DNA from: Chloroflexota bacterium
GTDB lineage: Bacteria; Chloroflexota; Anaerolineae; Aggregatilineales; Phototrophicaceae
Assembly (NCBI GenBank): GCA_026709625.1
Contig: JAPOSR010000051.1
Span: forward strand, 130,179-194,178
Direction of reading: 5' to 3'
DNA: 64,000 nt
The notes beneath the pieces were generated by a model. That model was not told where the DNA came from. It searched no databases and was given only the letters and a program-made list of their open reading frames with translations. Made by a program: the position numbers and the translations under genes. Positions within the stretch are counted from its first letter, which is position 1. Every line of letters starts with the position of its first letter. This document shows, in pieces, positions 1 to 7,124 of the stretch.

Positions 1-174
1 CCCCAGCGCCAGCCAATACCAAGGCTGCCATTCCATAAATGGCAAACTGACATCTTGCACGAAGAGGAAGAGGATGGCGGTAACCATCAGGGTTACCAGC
101 GTCTCCCAACGCAGCACGGCGCTGGCGAGCAACGTGCCAAAAACCTTCTGCCGCGCTTCGGTGTCCGTTGTCAT
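1..174 (-). CDS. N-terminus of a membrane protein (cut by the window edge)
   Basis: An ATG at 172-174 on the minus strand opens a frame of 58 codons that runs off the left edge. The visible part begins MTTDTEARQKVFGTLLAS and then has a hydrophobic stretch (TLVTLMVTAILFLFVQD), so this is probably the first transmembrane segment of an integral membrane protein. It starts 31 nt after the pspA stop and is likely in the same transcription unit, which fits a partner in envelope maintenance. I do not recognise the family from this fragment. Confidence 0.55.
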   Translation of the reverse strand, partial: MTTDTEARQKVFGTLLASAVLRWETLVTLMVTAILFLFVQDVSLPFMEWQPWYWLALG

Positions 175-205
175 GATCCCGCTGCCGTCAGATTATGCGC
201 CCGCT

Positions 206-886
206 TTATTCCGTGCTCAGCAGCCGCTGCCGGCGTTCTTCCAGCTGCAATTCGACTTGACCAATGCCGACTGTGTCTTCAATCTGGTCGGACAGCTTGC
301 GGCTGGCCAGGTCGGCGCGGGCGTCTTCTTGGTCGATCTGCGAATAAATCGAATCGAGCAGGCTGTCGATTTCTTGGTCGCCCGAGGTATCTAGCTTGTC
401 CATGCTGCGCAGGGTCTTGGTCATGACTTTTTTGGTTTCTGCCAGCTCGAGCAGCGAGCGCATCTTCTCGCGTTCTTGCTTGATTGTAGTCAGCCGCCCT
501 TCCAGCTTCATGCGCATATTCAGCATGCCTTGATACTGCTCTTGCTGCGACTGCCACTGCTCGTAGTATTCTTGCGCCAGCTCTTGTTTGGTATTCATTT
601 CAGCTTGGGCGGCGGCAGCCAAATCATTCTTGCCACGCAGAATCAAGGTATCGATATCGCGGTCCAGCTTGTCGGTCTGGTTGGAAAATTCTTCATATTT
701 GCGCTTGAGCGTGCGCACTGACCCGCCCACGGTCGCCGCAGAATCCTCGAGCGCGTCGAGGTTGCGTTCCACCTGGCGGATGTACTCGTCCATGACCTTG
801 AGGGAGTTGGTTTCCAGGGCGCGGTCAATCATGCCATGCAGGTTGGCGCTGAATAATGTGCGGACCTTCTGTATTATCGATGGCAT
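206..886 (-). CDS. pspA: PspA/IM30 (Vipp1-like) membrane-stress protein
   Basis: A 226-residue protein beginning MPSIIQKVRTLFSANLHGMI, the typical amphipathic N-terminus of PspA/IM30 proteins. Almost all the rest is predicted coiled coil (heptad-like Leu/Glu/Lys, for example the stretch around DRDIDTLILRGKNDL). The family are ESCRT-III-like proteins that polymerise on the inner face of damaged cytoplasmic membrane and limit proton leak. I chose the start at 886 because the N-terminal amphipathic helix begins there and AAGGA lies upstream; the longer frame to 949 adds a basic, unrelated stretch. The length matches the family (about 220-230 residues). A membrane protein follows on the same strand. 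Confidence 0.9.
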   Translation of the reverse strand: MPSIIQKVRTLFSANLHGMIDRALETNSLKVMDEYIRQVERNLDALEDSAATVGGSVRTLKRKYEEFSNQTDKLDRDIDTLILRGKNDLAAAAQAEMNTKQELAQEYYEQWQSQQEQYQGMLNMRMKLEGRLTTIKQEREKMRSLLELAETKKVMTKTLRSMDKLDTSGDQEIDSLLDSIYSQIDQEDARADLASRKLSDQIEDTVGIGQVELQLEERRQRLLSTE

Positions 887-992
887 CTTTAGGCATTCCT
901 TTGCTGAATTGGCTTGTCTGCGCCTTGGCTGGCTGCGAGTATAACACAAGACGCGGGCTGCGCATTATAGTGGCTTGCCGCGCTTATCAGGA

Positions 993-2033
993 TTACGCAG
1001 AAGCGCCCGCCTGGTTGCATGCGCCGCGGTGAATCGCCAGCAGGTCCGCCAGCAGCGCAGCGCCCGTCTCGCGGCTGCCAGCCCCCGCGCCGATCAACGT
1101 GACCGCGCCCAGCAAATCAGTTTCCAGCGTGATGGCGTTTGTTGTGCCGGCGACGCTGGCCAGGGGGTCGGTCGCGGGCAGGCGCTGCGCTTTGACTGTG
1201 CCGCCACTGGGCGAGGCTTGGGCGACCAGCTTATAATGCTGGTTTTGCTCGCGCGCCAGGTGGATATCGTCTGCGCTGATGCCGCTGATGCCGCTGACTT
1301 GCAAGTCGCTCATCGTCAGGCGGCTGCCAAAGAGCGCGTTCGCCAGGATAAGCAGCTTGCCGGCCGCATCCCAGCCATCGACATCGCCACTCGGGTCGGC
1401 TTCGGCATACCCCAGCGCCTGGGCTTTCTCCAGCGCGGCCTGATAACTCGCGCCGCTTTCCATCTGCGTCAGGATATAATTTGTCGTCCCGTTGAGGATG
1501 CCGCGCGCGCCGGTAATCTGGCAGCCAGCCAAGGCTTCCTGCGCCAACTGCATGGTGGGCGTGCCAGCCATTACGGTCGCTTCGCAGCGCATCTGCACGC
1601 CACGAGCCGCCGCCTGCGCTTGCAAATCGGCATAATGCAGGGCGACGGGTCCTTTGTTCGCCAGCGCCAGGTGCAATCCGGCGTCCAGCGCGCGATAGCA
1701 GGTTTCCAGCGCCGGCTGGGCAGTTTTCAGGTTGGTCGGGCTGAGCTCGAGCAGCGCATCGGCAGCCCCCAATTTGATCATGTCGGAGCCAGACAAGCCG
1801 CGCCGCAGCCCCGCGCTGGCTGAATAACTGGCAAAGCTGCCCGCCTTCGCAGCGCTCAGCAGGGCGGGGATATCTAAGCCATCGGCGCAATACAGGCTGC
1901 CGCGCGTGGCTGTCACGACGCCGATGATGCTGGCTGCAAAATCATGTTTCGCGCGCAGGTCTTTCGCCTTGTCGCGCAAGATTTCGGCGAATCCCCGCCC
2001 GACCGCTCCAAAGCCAATCAGTATCAGTCTCAT
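993..2033 (-). CDS. hom: Homoserine dehydrogenase
   Basis: A 346-residue, ACT-less homoserine dehydrogenase (NADP-dependent reduction of aspartate semialdehyde to homoserine, in the threonine/methionine branch). The Rossmann motif GFGAVGRG is at residues 7-14. The substrate-side landmarks ANKGPVA, ILNGTTNYIL and EADPSGDVDGWDAAGK follow in family order; the last holds the Asp/Lys pair used in hydride transfer. The usual regulatory ACT domain is missing, as in short archaeal and Thermus-type enzymes, so feedback by threonine through that domain is not expected. Its ATG overlaps the stop of the upstream peroxiredoxin by 4 nt (ATGA), so the two are translationally coupled. Confidence 0.93.
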   Translation of the reverse strand: MRLILIGFGAVGRGFAEILRDKAKDLRAKHDFAASIIGVVTATRGSLYCADGLDIPALLSAAKAGSFASYSASAGLRRGLSGSDMIKLGAADALLELSPTNLKTAQPALETCYRALDAGLHLALANKGPVALHYADLQAQAAARGVQMRCEATVMAGTPTMQLAQEALAGCQITGARGILNGTTNYILTQMESGASYQAALEKAQALGYAEADPSGDVDGWDAAGKLLILANALFGSRLTMSDLQVSGISGISADDIHLAREQNQHYKLVAQASPSGGTVKAQRLPATDPLASVAGTTNAITLETDLLGAVTLIGAGAGSRETGAALLADLLAIHRGACNQAGASA

Positions 2034-2512
2034 GATTGCGCCTGTTTGCTTTGCGCCAGCTGTTCGACAGCAGCCAGGGCTTTTTCGATGCTGGCTTGCG
2101 CGCCGATGCCGATCTGCTGATCGACCAGGATGCCGTCTTCGTCAATGACCCAGTACGAGCGTGTGGGCATCGGCAGCTTGATTAACCGCATATCCAAGCC
2201 CCAAGCCCCCCATTCGTCCAGCATGTTGTGATCGGGGTCGGAAAGCAGGTCGTATTGCAGGTTGCGCGAGGCTTTCCATTTTGCCAGGGTGCGTTCGCTG
2301 TCGTTGCTGACGCCAAAAACCACCGCGTCGTTCGCTTTGATCTGCGGCAAAGCATCGCGGAAGCCACAAGCCTGATTGTTGCAGATCATCGTATTGGCTA
2401 TGAGGAAAGAGAAAATGATGACGCGCTGCCCACGCAGGTCGCTGAGCCGCACAAGCTCTCCGTCTTGATTGCGCAGCGCGAATTCTGGGGCTGGCTGTCC
2501 CTTTTCTGGCAT
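2030..2512 (-). CDS. Peroxiredoxin, PrxQ/BCP type (atypical active-site loop)
   Basis: A 160-residue AhpC/TSA-fold thiol peroxidase. The start at 2512 has a strong AGGAGG 7-8 nt upstream. The peroxidatic Cys lies in NTMICNNQACGFRD; a second Cys five residues on is the resolving Cys of PrxQ enzymes. The classical P-x-x-x-T-x-x-C loop keeps Thr and Cys, but Pro is replaced (IANTMIC), and Gly before Cys is Ile. It shares the LLSDPDH...EWGAWG block with the second peroxiredoxin at 5481-5948, so the two are paralogues. It is coupled to hom, which overlaps its end. Confidence 0.85.
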   Translation of the reverse strand: MPEKGQPAPEFALRNQDGELVRLSDLRGQRVIIFSFLIANTMICNNQACGFRDALPQIKANDAVVFGVSNDSERTLAKWKASRNLQYDLLSDPDHNMLDEWGAWGLDMRLIKLPMPTRSYWVIDEDGILVDQQIGIGAQASIEKALAAVEQLAQSKQAQS

Positions 2513-2544
2513 ATCTTTCCTCCTCGCGCATTGGCGGTCCACGA

Positions 2545-2720
2545 TCAGGCTGGGTTCGGACGCTCTTGTCTGGTCAAGGCGCTGCCCACCGCAATCTTCA
2601 CCAAGTCAACGATCAAAAGACCGATGCTCGAATTGAGCGGAAAATTCCAAAGATGATGATGCCATAGACGAGCGGCGAAAGCAAAGCCTCGAAGTGGCGA
2701 GCAATCGTTTCAAACGATAG
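2545..2720 (-). pseudogene. Possible frameshifted remnant of a small membrane protein
   Basis: Two minus-strand pieces in different frames read sensibly. The first, about 2720-2640, contains SFETIARHFEALLSPLVYG and IIIFGIF. The second, about 2635-2545, reads PLNSSIGLLIVDLVKIAVG then a short polar tail and TGA. A single-base frameshift near 2635 would join them into one hydrophobic protein tail. There is no clear start codon or Shine-Dalgarno sequence for either piece. This may be a decayed gene or chance; the rest of 2513-2820 holds only a 15-bp palindrome (2704-2718) and a short dispersed repeat. Confidence 0.25.
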
Positions 2721-2722
2721 GC

Positions 2723-2738
2723 CACAGAGGCGCTGAGG
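2723..2738 (+). repeat. Short dispersed repeat, CACAGAG type, copy 1
   Basis: CACAGAGGCGCTGAGG followed by a TTTGTC-type tail. Related copies are at 24508-24526 (same strand) and 30668-30683 (opposite strand, CACAGAGACGCAGAGG). All lie between genes. The core is CA(C/T)AGAGnCGCnGAG. Function unknown. Confidence 0.45.
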
Positions 2739-2820
2739 CTTTGTCTTTGCCGGCTAAAGCGGAGCGGCGAATATGCTGAATATGATTGATTAGGCGAAAG
2801 CCTTGCTGTAGGCTGTGCGC

Positions 2821-3927
2821 ATGCTTCAGACACGCGACCTCCATCCCGGCCTATTTCTGACTCTGGCGCTGACTGTTTTTGTGGCGCTGCCAACCTGGCC
2901 CGCCGTGGCCTCGCTGCCGGGCATGATGCTAGCGAGCGGCGGGATGTACCTGTTTTGTCATCGGCGCTATGGACGGCTGGGCGCGCTGCTGGCGGGGCTG
3001 GTCTATGCCTACAGCCCGCACTTGCTGGTGGCGCGGGGTGATTGGCGCGACATGCTGGCGCTGGCGCTGCTGCCGCTCTTGCTGTGGCGCATCGATGCGC
3101 TGCGCGACAACCCCGGCGCTGGCAGTTTTATATCCGTTTGCCTGCTGCAAGCCGCTCTGCTGGCCGCGCATGCGTCGGCGATTTGGCTGACACTGCTGGC
3201 ATTTGCCTGGGTCGGCTTCGAAACGACGATCCAGCATATCAATCGCAGGGCGAGCCAGCTGCGCGCGCGGCCTGGCTTGATTGCGCTGCTGGCGATGCTG
3301 CTGGGCTTGGCGCTGGGCGCGCCCTTCGCCTCGGCGCAAACAGCAGTCGCCATGCAAGAATTTGTTCCGCTTGACATGCTGCTGTCGACTGGCGCGGGCT
3401 TGGCGCTGCTTGGCGCTGCCATTGCCTTTGCTTTGTATCTTCGCGGCTACCGTACGCGCCATCCTAATGCCTTCCTAGGGGCAGCTTTCTTCGCGCTCGC
3501 TGCCTTGGGATTGCTGGCTTGGGCGCAGCCGCCGGCTTCTGCGGGCATCGCTGTCTGTTTGGCTTGCACAGCTGGCGCGAGCGGCATCGGGTTGACGCGG
3601 CTGCCAGCGCGTTATCAACCGAGCCTCATCGCTTTGTTGGTGGCGCTGCCCATCATCATCAGCATTCCCGCGTTGGCGCTGCCCGCAAGCGAAGATCGTC
3701 CGGCTGATTCGCTGGAGATGCCGCTGTCGCTGGATGCGGCTCTTGGCTTGCCCACCTTGGCGCTGGCTGGCGCGTTGATTGTGGCGAGGCGCAGGGGCGC
3801 TGCGCAGTTGCCGCCACGCGCCTACTCGACATCGCTGCCTTTGACGCGCTCGGCCGTCATCGGGGCACTGGCTGGCGGCGCGCTGGCGCTGTTGATGTGG
3901 CTGATTACCCATTCGTTTTATGCATGA
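2821..3927 (+). CDS. Polytopic membrane protein of unknown function
   Basis: A 368-residue, very hydrophobic protein with roughly nine to ten membrane segments. A motif near the N-terminus, YSPHLLVARGDWRDMLAL followed by LLPLLLW, resembles the membrane core of large YfhO/glycosyltransferase-like and PTPS-related bacterial membrane proteins, but the match is loose. The ATG at 2821 is taken as start; an in-frame GTG at 2815 is an alternative, and neither has a strong ribosome site. It lies alone on the plus strand between two minus-strand units. A role in cell-envelope polymer or lipid handling would be a guess. Confidence 0.7.
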   Translation: MLQTRDLHPGLFLTLALTVFVALPTWPAVASLPGMMLASGGMYLFCHRRYGRLGALLAGLVYAYSPHLLVARGDWRDMLALALLPLLLWRIDALRDNPGAGSFISVCLLQAALLAAHASAIWLTLLAFAWVGFETTIQHINRRASQLRARPGLIALLAMLLGLALGAPFASAQTAVAMQEFVPLDMLLSTGAGLALLGAAIAFALYLRGYRTRHPNAFLGAAFFALAALGLLAWAQPPASAGIAVCLACTAGASGIGLTRLPARYQPSLIALLVALPIIISIPALALPASEDRPADSLEMPLSLDAALGLPTLALAGALIVARRRGAAQLPPRAYSTSLPLTRSAVIGALAGGALALLMWLITHSFYA

Positions 3928-4009
3928 AGCCGCAGCAGGCCAAGCGGGGAATGCGACCAATCAAAGGGCAGGGCGACATAACCGCCAGGCAGACGCGGCG
4001 ACGGGCAGG

Positions 4010-5458
4010 TTAATAGCCGCCGCTGGGGTCGGGGTAGGCGTGGCCGCCCCCAAAGCTGAAAGATGGCGTGGGCGTGGCGCGAGTGGGCAGCGGCACCTGA
4101 TAGTCGATGGGCAGCGAGCTGATGACGGATTGCGTCGTCAGCGTAAACAGCGCCATCCAGCCGATATCATCAGCCGCCTGCACCTTGACCCAGGGGCTAT
4201 AAGGGCTGCGCGCCAGCAGCTTGGTTTCTGTGCCGACTGGCAGCGTGCGCAAAACTTGAAAGGCTGTATCGGGAGCTGCGCGCAGATTCCCGCCGGCCGG
4301 CACATTGACGACCGCGAGGTTGGCATGGACGCCGAGTCGCTGCGGTGGCGGTGGCGCATCATCATAGACATGCGTGATTTCGCCCAGGCTCTTCGCCAGC
4401 AAACCCGCGCTCATCCAGCCCATTTCGCCATTGCCCAGCCGGATATGCAGCCATTCGCCATCGCTGCTGATGCCCAGCACGCTCATGGTTTCGCCAGCTG
4501 GCACCAGGTAGAGCAGCCGTCCATTGATACTTGGCGCGGCTCGCATATTGACGCCGCCCCGCGTTTGCGCATAGCCGGGCTGCGGGATGGGCAGGGGGCG
4601 GGCAAACAGCGCAATGGGCAGGTCTTGCAAGACCGCATAGTCCAGCAGACTCGCTTCAGCGGGCAGGTCGGCCGGCGCAGTCCAATCGCCAGTTGGATAC
4701 GCCAGGCTGGCTTGCGTGCCCACGACCAATGACAGGCTGCGCGCGCCGACGCTCAGGCGGACGCTCCCCTCGATGACGACAAAATGGCTGGTTTGCGCTT
4801 GCGTCATCACAATTAGCGTGCCATCAATCGCGGCGGCCACGCCATTGATGTCGAGTCGCGCCGTTTGTCCATAGCGGCTCTGCGCGACCAGCGCGCCAAC
4901 TGGCGGCACAGCGGCGCACTCGGCATTTGCCTGTCCGCTTTCGATGGTCAATGCGCGCCACGGCTCGCCGCTGGACAGGCTGCCCAGCTCAGCCTCGCCG
5001 ATGACCAAAGCATCCGCCAGCAGAGTCTGCGCCATCCGCAGCCATACCAAGCCCATGCCCGCATCCAGCGAAAAAGGCAGTGTGCGCAGCCGGTCGATGC
5101 TGTCGACGGCGATCTGCGCTCCCGACGCGATATCCACAGATTGCCCGCCACTGCAAATCATGCCGTCTGCTGACGCTAGACAAGAGTCGCTGGCTGCCGT
5201 GTAATGCTTCAGCAGCGCCGCCTGGCAGGCAGCGTCGTCAGGGCTGATTTCCTCTGTGGCTGCGCTTGCTGTTTGCGCGGTTGGCGTGGCGCGCGCAACC
5301 GTCGGCACACGCGTCATCAAGGCGGTCGGCGTAACCACGATAATGCGTGGAACAGTTGTCGGGATGGGGCTTGCCGAAGGCGCCGCACAGCCGACCAGCG
5401 CCAGCGCGAGCAGCCACAAGCAAGCAAAACGCGAGGCGCCGCGCCAATCAGGTGCCAT
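4010..5458 (-). CDS. SH3-domain lipoprotein, secreted
   Basis: A 482-residue protein beginning MAPDWRGASRFACLWLLALA with the lipobox LVGC directly after, so it is probably a signal-peptidase-II lipoprotein. A Thr/Pro/Ala-rich linker follows, then a central part with no recognised family that carries a FecR-like stretch (VIEGSVRLSVGA). Two bacterial SH3 repeats sit in the C-terminal third, each with the GxNxRAAPS/D...V.G pattern (GGVNMRAAPS and GGNLRAAPD). Bacterial SH3 domains bind peptidoglycan or other wall partners. It starts 22 nt after the bcp stop; an upstream ATG at 5491 would overlap bcp and extend past the signal peptide. Confidence 0.8.
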   Translation of the reverse strand: MAPDWRGASRFACLWLLALALVGCAAPSASPIPTTVPRIIVVTPTALMTRVPTVARATPTAQTASAATEEISPDDAACQAALLKHYTAASDSCLASADGMICSGGQSVDIASGAQIAVDSIDRLRTLPFSLDAGMGLVWLRMAQTLLADALVIGEAELGSLSSGEPWRALTIESGQANAECAAVPPVGALVAQSRYGQTARLDINGVAAAIDGTLIVMTQAQTSHFVVIEGSVRLSVGARSLSLVVGTQASLAYPTGDWTAPADLPAEASLLDYAVLQDLPIALFARPLPIPQPGYAQTRGGVNMRAAPSINGRLLYLVPAGETMSVLGISSDGEWLHIRLGNGEMGWMSAGLLAKSLGEITHVYDDAPPPPQRLGVHANLAVVNVPAGGNLRAAPDTAFQVLRTLPVGTETKLLARSPYSPWVKVQAADDIGWMALFTLTTQSVISSLPIDYQVPLPTRATPTPSFSFGGGHAYPDPSGGY

Positions 5459-5480
5459 GCAAAGCTTGCGGCAAGACCGG

Positions 5481-5948
5481 CTAGCTGCCACTGCGCGCCA
5501 GGAACTTCAGCGCCTTTTCGATGCTTTTCTTGGGGCTGACCTTCACCTGCGCGTCCAGCACCGCGCCATCTGCGCCGATGATCCAATGCGAGCGGATGAC
5601 GCCCATGTATGTCTTGCCGTACATCGACTTTTCGCCCCAAGCCCCCCATGCTTCCAGGACCTGGTGGTCGGGGTCGGAAAGCAGGTCATAGCCCAGTTTC
5701 TCTTTGTCGATCCACTTCGTCAGCGCGGCTGGTTCGTCTGGGCTGATCCCCAGCACAACCGCGCCAGCTGTTTTGATCTGGGCAAAGTTGTCGCGGAAGC
5801 CGCAAGCCTGCGTCGTACAGCCTGATGTGCCGGCGCGTGGATAGGCGAAGAGTACAACTTTTTTGCCGCGATAGTCGCTGAGTCTGACAGTCTCGCCATG
5901 TTGATTCTTCAGTGCAAAGTCGGGCGCTGTTTCGCCTGCGCTAGGCAT
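5481..5948 (-). CDS. bcp: Thiol peroxidase, BCP/PrxQ family
   Basis: A 155-residue peroxiredoxin that reduces hydroperoxides with thioredoxin as likely donor. The active-site loop PRAGTSGCTTQACGFRD has the family P-x-x-x-T-x-x-C and a resolving Cys five residues downstream. AAGGA lies 8 nt before the ATG. It is a paralogue of the peroxiredoxin at 2030-2512 and, unlike that one, keeps the canonical loop. It is followed after 22 nt by the SH3 lipoprotein on the same strand. Confidence 0.92.
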   Translation of the reverse strand: MPSAGETAPDFALKNQHGETVRLSDYRGKKVVLFAYPRAGTSGCTTQACGFRDNFAQIKTAGAVVLGISPDEPAALTKWIDKEKLGYDLLSDPDHQVLEAWGAWGEKSMYGKTYMGVIRSHWIIGADGAVLDAQVKVSPKKSIEKALKFLARSGS

Positions 5949-5981
5949 ACCGCTGTCCTTTCGCCATAATGTTGGATACGC

Positions 5982-7088
5982 TCATTCTAGCGCAGAATCT
6001 CGCGCCACGGGTATAGCGCTGTCTTGTCGCTGCTGGATGAGTTGCCGCGCCATATCCATGCCCAGCCACATGGTCGCGGTGGCTTGCGCTGGCATACGCA
6101 GATGCAGCTTGGGCGGGAAGTGAGACAGAAAAGCTTCGTCAGTGGCGATCGGCGCGCGAACGATGCTGCCTTCTAACGTCTCGGCGGCTGTTCGCAAAGG
6201 CATATCGCTATCGGGAGCGGTGACTCGCGCATGCCAGGCTGGGTCGTGTATCAAGAGCAGTGTGCCGACCTCTGGGCGCAGGGTCAGCAAGTTGATGATG
6301 ATGCCGGTGGCATACAAGGCAGCTTTGCCCGCCGCTAGCAGCTCGTTGAGGTATTGCAGCGCCGGCGCTTCATAGAAGAAATCCCAACTTGCTGGCTGGC
6401 GCTCTTCGGGCAGGCCAAACAATTCCTCGAGAAACTCGCGAGTGATCTGGTGTCGCAGGCTCCATTCGCGGGCGTCGTGGAAGCCGCGGGTAGTCGGGCA
6501 AAACATCATGGCGGGCAGCACATGAAGCATGCCGCTGTCGTAGGCGGTGTGCTGCGAGCGGCGCGCCATGATGGCTTTGTAGACGCCGGCATCGTTGCAG
6601 ACTGTCAATGTGCCGATGCCGATGGCGGCGCTGCGTTTTATGCCGCGCAGCAGGGCGTCTTCGGGCGGGACCTGCCGATGATAGGCGCTGCGCGATGGCG
6701 CGCGCATCCAGCCTTGCTCGGCTGCATGACGCAGTTCGCGTTCCAGCGCGGCGCAGGTGGCCAGCATGTCGAAATAACTGCCCAGCGCTCCGCGCAGACG
6801 CAGCGGCTGCTGGCGGATCTGCTTCAAAGTAAAGGTCGCGCCATTGAACAGACGCGGCTTGCTGTTCTGCAAATCGTGCAGGTATGCATAATCGTACATG
6901 GCGAAGTCGCGCGCCTCGGGCTTTGGCAAGGGCGGCGCAAGCAGGCTGTCGACATCGTCAACCTGCCAGATTTCGGGGTATAGAACCGTCACAGGATGCT
7001 CGATGCCGCCGCGTTCAAACGGCTGACATTGATACAAGTGTTGCAGATAATCGGTCAGATTCTTGTAGTCGCGGCTGTCGATTGGCAT
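5982..7088 (-). CDS. Unknown protein with a Nudix-box-like segment
   Basis: A 368-residue soluble protein. Around residues 205-230 it reads GFHDAREWSLRHQI then TREFLEELFGLPEE. This is close to the Nudix box G-x5-E-x7-REUxEExGU, except for one extra residue before RE and one before the final G. The flanks (HVLPAMMFCPT upstream) also fit a Nudix fold, where the substrate strand precedes the box. It could be a degenerate or regulatory Nudix protein; no function can be named. It starts 36 nt downstream of addA on the same strand with GGAAGG before the ATG, so it may be cotranscribed with addBA. Confidence 0.6.
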   Translation of the reverse strand: MPIDSRDYKNLTDYLQHLYQCQPFERGGIEHPVTVLYPEIWQVDDVDSLLAPPLPKPEARDFAMYDYAYLHDLQNSKPRLFNGATFTLKQIRQQPLRLRGALGSYFDMLATCAALERELRHAAEQGWMRAPSRSAYHRQVPPEDALLRGIKRSAAIGIGTLTVCNDAGVYKAIMARRSQHTAYDSGMLHVLPAMMFCPTTRGFHDAREWSLRHQITREFLEELFGLPEERQPASWDFFYEAPALQYLNELLAAGKAALYATGIIINLLTLRPEVGTLLLIHDPAWHARVTAPDSDMPLRTAAETLEGSIVRAPIATDEAFLSHFPPKLHLRMPAQATATMWLGMDMARQLIQQRQDSAIPVARDSALE

Positions 7089-7124
7089 AAATTGTCACCT
7101 TCCCCGCGCCAGCCGCGCAGGATC

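Noticed and set aside
2704..2718. 15-bp palindrome ATCGTTT-C-AAACGAT as an operator
   Set aside because: Perfect but single, with no regulator gene nearby and no promoter it clearly overlaps.
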